Below, piece by piece: positions 60,024 to 64,000 of a stretch of 64,000 nt of DNA. A program made the position numbers and the translations under genes. Below the pieces are notes generated by a model that saw only the letters and a list, made by a program, of their open reading frames with translations, was not told the origin of the DNA and made no database searches. Origin of the DNA: Ciborinia camelliae (taxonomy: Eukaryota > Ascomycota > Leotiomycetes > Helotiales > Sclerotiniaceae); the NCBI GenBank assembly GCA_025890175.1, contig JANPYM010000004.1, positions 486,007-550,006 of the forward strand, in the 5' to 3' direction. Each line of letters begins with the position of its first letter. Position 1 is the stretch's first letter.

Positions 60024-60051
60024 TTTCGAATTTCGAATTTCGAATTTCGAA
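60024..60051 (+). repeat. Four perfect 7-bp units (tttcgaa)
   Basis: tttcgaa is repeated four times without error. Because ttcgaa is itself palindromic, the array can form several alternative hairpins. No gene lies within 500 bp. Confidence 0.8.
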
Positions 60052-60610
60052 TCTTCATATCGTTTCACAAAGTTGAGCAAATTTGGACCATGTTTGTGTC
60101 ATTCATGTGGAGTACGGTGGGCTCATTTGGTGATCTCTAATGCATAAACGTGCTACCGTCTAAACTCACATGCAGCATACTTGGGAGTATCCGTCTTCAT
60201 GGATAGAAGTCAAGCTGGTAGGACAATGAAGTTGACTGAACCAATATGAGCGGGTAATTGAATTGTTTTCGGAAGTTGTTTTCTTCCGATCAAGGGCGGA
60301 AAGGTCGGCAATATATATTTTCAACACGATGTTGGATTGCATGTTCAAGATTTTTGAAGCAAATGACTTCCCTGAAGCATACTATAGGCTATATTGACGC
60401 AATATGATTACGAACCCCTAAGATGGCTTTACGGGAGTAACCGTGGATGATCTGTACTGGGTTAGCCTACACACCTTTTAACATTTCTGATGATGCTGAA
60501 CAGATGCCATTTGTTTAACAAACTAGGACGTATGCCATATGCAATTCCCCCCGAATAACAGATCAATATCTCGTAGGTCCTATCATCTCCCCATACAGCC
60601 GAAATGCCGC

Positions 60611-61420
60611 TCAAACTAGAGAAGGCTTCTTTTTGATCCCCAATGCTGCAGCATGATCCTTTTTCTTCTTTACAACTCGTTTGAAACTCGGAGGTGGCAT
60701 TGTTAATGCTTCTTCTTTAGTAATCCTTGGTGCTGGTCCTGCACCAACGTCATCAGCATCATCTTCTATTATCTCTTCCATAGCCTCCTGTCTCCTCATG
60801 AACGCCCTTCGAGCAGCCTCTTCGTCTTCTCTTTCCTGCCTTTCTCGTTCCGAATCAACATTTCCTTGGGCGACTGTCACTTCAGTTCCATCCTTTCCGA
60901 CCCGTTCATTCCTTGCATTTCTCGTACGAATCTCATCCAAGGCATCGGCAACAGCCATTTCGGTTTTCGCCTCTGCTGTTTTATCTTCCAGTTCCTGCAT
61001 CGCATCTCGCTCTTGTTCTTCTCTTTCCAGGCGATCCAGTCTCTCTTCATCACTCTCTTGAAGACCGCCTCCATTTACACGCCATGGCTCGGTATTTCTT
61101 TTCGCGCCACGCTCACATTGATAATCCATATTTTTAGGATCCGTCTTGAAAGTGATTTCGCCGGAACATCTTGTACACTTGATGTAAAATCTATAGATGG
61201 AAATAGCTAGGTATTTCTCCTCCGTAGTCTCTTTGCGCGCGTTGAACTTTCGACCTTTGTAAATATATTCTCCACAAGCAGTGCATTTCATTGGGAATGG
61301 TGCCATCAAACGAACTGTCTGCACTTTCGGGCCAGCTTGCTTTGGAGCGCGCGACCGAACAATCTTTGAAGGGTCGAAGTCGGGTGGGTAATATTTGGTA
61401 AGTACTTTTCGTTCAGACAT
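60611..61420 (-). CDS. yju2: Splicing factor Yju2/Cwc16 (CCDC94) family
   Basis: Single exon of 269 aa. It starts MSERKVLTKYYPPDFDPSKI and contains MKCTACGEYIYKGRKFNARKE and YIKCTRCSGEITFKTDP, whose two C-x2-C pairs form the zinc site of the Cwc16 domain. PKNMDYQCERGAKRN follows, then a long acidic coiled region and a basic tail (KRVVKKKKDHAAALGIKKKPS). Yju2 joins the spliceosome before the first step and promotes branching (established for yeast). The start codon at 61420 is the family start. It is divergently arranged with the APC/C gene, with 390 bp between start codons. Confidence 0.93.
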   Translation of the reverse strand: MSERKVLTKYYPPDFDPSKIVRSRAPKQAGPKVQTVRLMAPFPMKCTACGEYIYKGRKFNARKETTEEKYLAISIYRFYIKCTRCSGEITFKTDPKNMDYQCERGAKRNTEPWRVNGGGLQESDEERLDRLEREEQERDAMQELEDKTAEAKTEMAVADALDEIRTRNARNERVGKDGTEVTVAQGNVDSERERQEREDEEAARRAFMRRQEAMEEIIEDDADDVGAGPAPRITKEEALTMPPPSFKRVVKKKKDHAAALGIKKKPSLV

Positions 61421-61810
61421 CTTGGATTAAGTTGTTGTGATTAATCCGATTGCGGGAGTGAGAATAAGTCTGCAGATGCTGAAAGTGATTGAGGCTGGTC
61501 TGATCGTGAAGTTGGTGGTGGAAACAGTTTGATGGATAGGTAGGTAGGTATCTAGGTAGATTGATAAGTTAGAGGGACAAGGCGGCGGGCGAGGTTCTCT
61601 ACTACTTTATGCAAATGATGATGATTACTAATACTTTGACTTATCGCATGCATGAAAATCAATGATAATGATCTCAGCCTCGTCACCCCACGCGACTGCC
61701 GTTCTGTATGAAAACAAGCAATAATAATAAACTTGTCTACCTCCATATGCCATCTTCACATTGATCATAATACTCTTGAAATCTTATGCGTCCAACTCAC
61801 AATAGAGGAT
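61421..61810. promoter_or_regulatory. Shared divergent promoter region yju2 / cut9
   Basis: The 390 bp between two divergent start codons must hold both promoters. It contains taggtaggtaggtatctaggtag near 61539-61558 and pyrimidine/purine tracts. No further element can be named. Confidence 0.5.
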
Positions 61811-63896
61811 ATGGAAAAATTCTTGAGAGATTGGCGACAAGATGCCATGAACAAACACCAATACGATTCGGCAATATTCATAGGAGATAAATTGCTAGCC
61901 ATAACCAGTACAATCATTCCGATGCTTCTTCTGGATAATTGTTGGTTCTAACCTTTTTATAGAAAGCGATAAAGATGCTTTCTGGCTTGCGCAAGTCCAT
62001 TTTTCCACAGGGAACTACACCAGGGCTCAAAGCTTTCTCACAAAGCAAGATCTAATAGCTCGAAATCCGTCCTGTCGATATCTTGCAGGTCATTGCCTAA
62101 TAAAACAATCGAGATTTGATGAAGCCTTGAATATACTCGGCGAGAAAAACCCAACACATTTAATATCAACTACTGGCCATAATAGAAAGAAACTACAACA
62201 TACGAGAGGGCATGCTCGGAATGGATCGACAATACAAAGTAGTCGGCATAGGCAGGACGAAGTCGCAAAGGATGAAGCCGCAAATATTAAATTCGAAGCT
62301 GCAATGTGCTTTCTACGAGGACTTTGCTACGCGAAACAAAACGCTTTCGACAGAGCAAAAGAATGTTATAAGGATGCCGTTCGGATAGATGTACAATGCT
62401 TCGAAGCCTTCGAGCAGCTCATGAAGAACTGTTTGATGTCCCCGGAAGAAGAATGGCAATTCCTAGAGTCCCTGGACTTCGACACTATATCTGTTACGGA
62501 CGATACTTCATCCTCTCAAGAAGCGGCCGAATTTACAAAAATGCTTTATACCACTCGATTATCGAAATACAAAAACCCCGCGGCTTTTACAGCGGCGACG
62601 GAAACGCTATCAACCCATTATAATCTTGCTACTAACCCTGATCTTTTATTATCTAAAGCGGACTTGTTTTTCACACAGTGCAGGTTCAGGGATGCTTTAG
62701 CTATCACAAATTCTATTCTTGAGGAAGACAAATACAACTTCAGTATATACCCCTTACACTTGGCATGTTTGTACGAGCTACAACTCAAGAATGCTCTTTT
62801 CTTAGTAAGTCACGCGGTTTTCTATCTACCAGAGATACCTGTGCTTTTTCGATTGTTTATTCACAGCTGGCAATGATGGCTCTCGGTTTCAATACTGGTG
62901 CGCATCTAATGTTGTATTGATGAATGGTTAAGCGTTGGCTATACGAAAACCTCGGATGTCAAACCTGCGCCATAGATGCTGACACTTCATTAACAGGTGT
63001 CACACGACCTAGCGGACAACCATCCGGAAGAGCCATGTACATGGCTTGCTGTGGGTATATACTACTTAGCCATAAACAAAGTAGCTGAAGCTAGACGTTA
63101 TTTTAGCAAAGCCAGCATGATGGATCCTCATTTTGGACCTGCTTGGATTGGATTTGCCCATACTTTCGCAGCAGAAGGAGAACATGATCAAGCAATCTCA
63201 GCATACTCTACAGCAGCACGACTTTTCATGGGCACTCATCTACCTCAACTATTTTTAGGCATGCAAAATCACATGCTAAACAATATGACCCTCGCCGATG
63301 AATTCTTGAAAACAGCATACGAACTCTGTAAAACAGATCCGTTACTTCTCAATGAGATGGGAGTGGTGTTTTACCACCAAGAACGACTCGAAGATGCCGT
63401 TTTGATCCTAAGAAAAGCCCTCGAAATCGCCGAAGAAATTGATAGTGATCCACAAGCTTGGATATCCACTCGTTCAAATCTCGGACATGCATATCGACGT
63501 CTTCATCAATGGGATGCCGCTCTAGCAGAATTCGATGAGGTGCTCCGACAGGGTGGAAAAGATCCAGCTATTTTTTGTGCAAAGGGATTAGTGTTGATGG
63601 AGCAGAGGAAACCATTTGAAGCGGTTTTAGTGTTTCATGAAGCACTCGCTATTTCACCTCAAGATGCCATTGCGACGGAATTACTTAATAAGGCATTGGA
63701 GGAAACGGCTATTCATGGGATCAATGGGAGTAAGATTTTTGATGAGGAGGAGGATGAAATTGAGAGGGAGATATCGTTGAGGAAGGATGAGGTGTTGGCG
63801 AGTTTAAGGCCGAGTAAAATGAAAGGAAAGGGGAAGCCAAGGCGTAGGGTGGTGGTTAACGAAGTTGGCGCGATGGATGTTAGCGATGGGGATTAG
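61811..63896 (+). CDS. cut9: Anaphase-promoting complex subunit Cut9/Apc6/Cdc16
   Basis: Three exons: 61811-61907, 61963-62804, 62997-63896, giving 612 aa. The first is the only in-frame ATG and gives MEKFLRDWRQDAMNKHQYDSA, typical for the family. TPR repeats fill most of the protein: DAFWLAQVHFSTGNYTRAQ, CRYLAGHCLIKQSRFDEAL, CTWLAVGIYYLAINKVAEARRYFSKASMMDP, FGPAWIGFAHTFAAEGEHDQAISAY, GVVFYHQERLEDAVLILRKAL. Apc6 is a TPR scaffold subunit of the APC/C ubiquitin ligase that drives anaphase and mitotic exit. The second intron is unusually long (192 nt against about 55); the chosen junction gives LFLVSHDLADNHPEEPCTW, as expected. The tail is basic (KMKGKGKPRRR). Confidence 0.92.
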
Positions 63897-64000
63897 GGGT
63901 TGAGTTATAAAAAGTGATTGGATGGGGAAGAGAGATTGAAGGGTGTTTTGTGGCTTTATCTATCTGGCGGAGTTCTTTTTTCTCTTTTGGGGGCGCGTAT

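Larger units (their letters stand above)
58885..60610. other. Intergenic, 1.7 kb, with several palindromes and a 7-bp repeat
   Basis: Upstream region of the reductase gene and downstream region of yju2. Contains the inverted repeat at 59199-59224, a 12-bp-stem hairpin at 59948-59976 and a (tttcgaa)4 array at 60024-60051. No ORF is supported. Confidence 0.5.

Overview
This is a fungal window, most likely from the Leotiomycetes and probably Botrytis or a close relative in the Sclerotiniaceae. The genes have many short GT..AG introns (about 47-70 nt, with ctaac/ctaat branch points), A+T-rich intergenic DNA and recurrent cctacctacc-type motifs. Several proteins are typical of this group: an Acp1-type glutamic protease, small lineage-restricted membrane and Cys-rich proteins, and F-box and 2EXR-like families. 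Gene models were built by hand by joining reading frames at splice sites. Every multi-exon model marked as supported has a coding sum divisible by three.

Left part (1-12 kb) is accessory DNA. It holds a coiled-coil gene cut by the window edge, a decayed gene relic, a six-helix membrane protein of unknown function, a 2EXR/F-box-like gene flanked by copies of one dispersed repeat, and the secreted glutamic protease acp1. From 11.8 to 19.6 kb lie housekeeping genes: GPI19/PIG-P (GPI anchor synthesis), striatin (STRIPAK scaffold), Rad14/XPA (nucleotide excision repair) and Pho88/Snd3 (ER targeting).

The middle (20-38.5 kb) is again accessory. It has two paralogous small Cys-rich ORFs, a plant-COMT-like O-methyltransferase with a palindrome in its promoter, a tandem pair of single-pass surface proteins built from a repeated six-cysteine module, an EthD-like small protein, a frameshifted F-box gene, and an 11-exon gene for an undescribed protein with an HELCH zincin-like motif. 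A gene-poor stretch of 3.7 kb follows (38.5-42.2 kb).

The right part (42-64 kb) holds an OCH1-like glycosyltransferase, a secreted thaumatin-like protein with three 29-bp tandem repeats abutting its start codon, an oligopeptide transporter, a secreted GH92 alpha-mannosidase, a free-standing adenylating reductase (A-T-R), the splicing factor Yju2/Cwc16, and the APC/C subunit Cut9/Apc6. The last two are divergent and share 390 bp. Secreted protease, oligopeptide uptake, mannosidase and thaumatin-like protein fit a saprotrophic or necrotrophic plant-associated life style, but they are not arranged as one cluster. No tRNA, rRNA, CRISPR or intact transposon was recognised.
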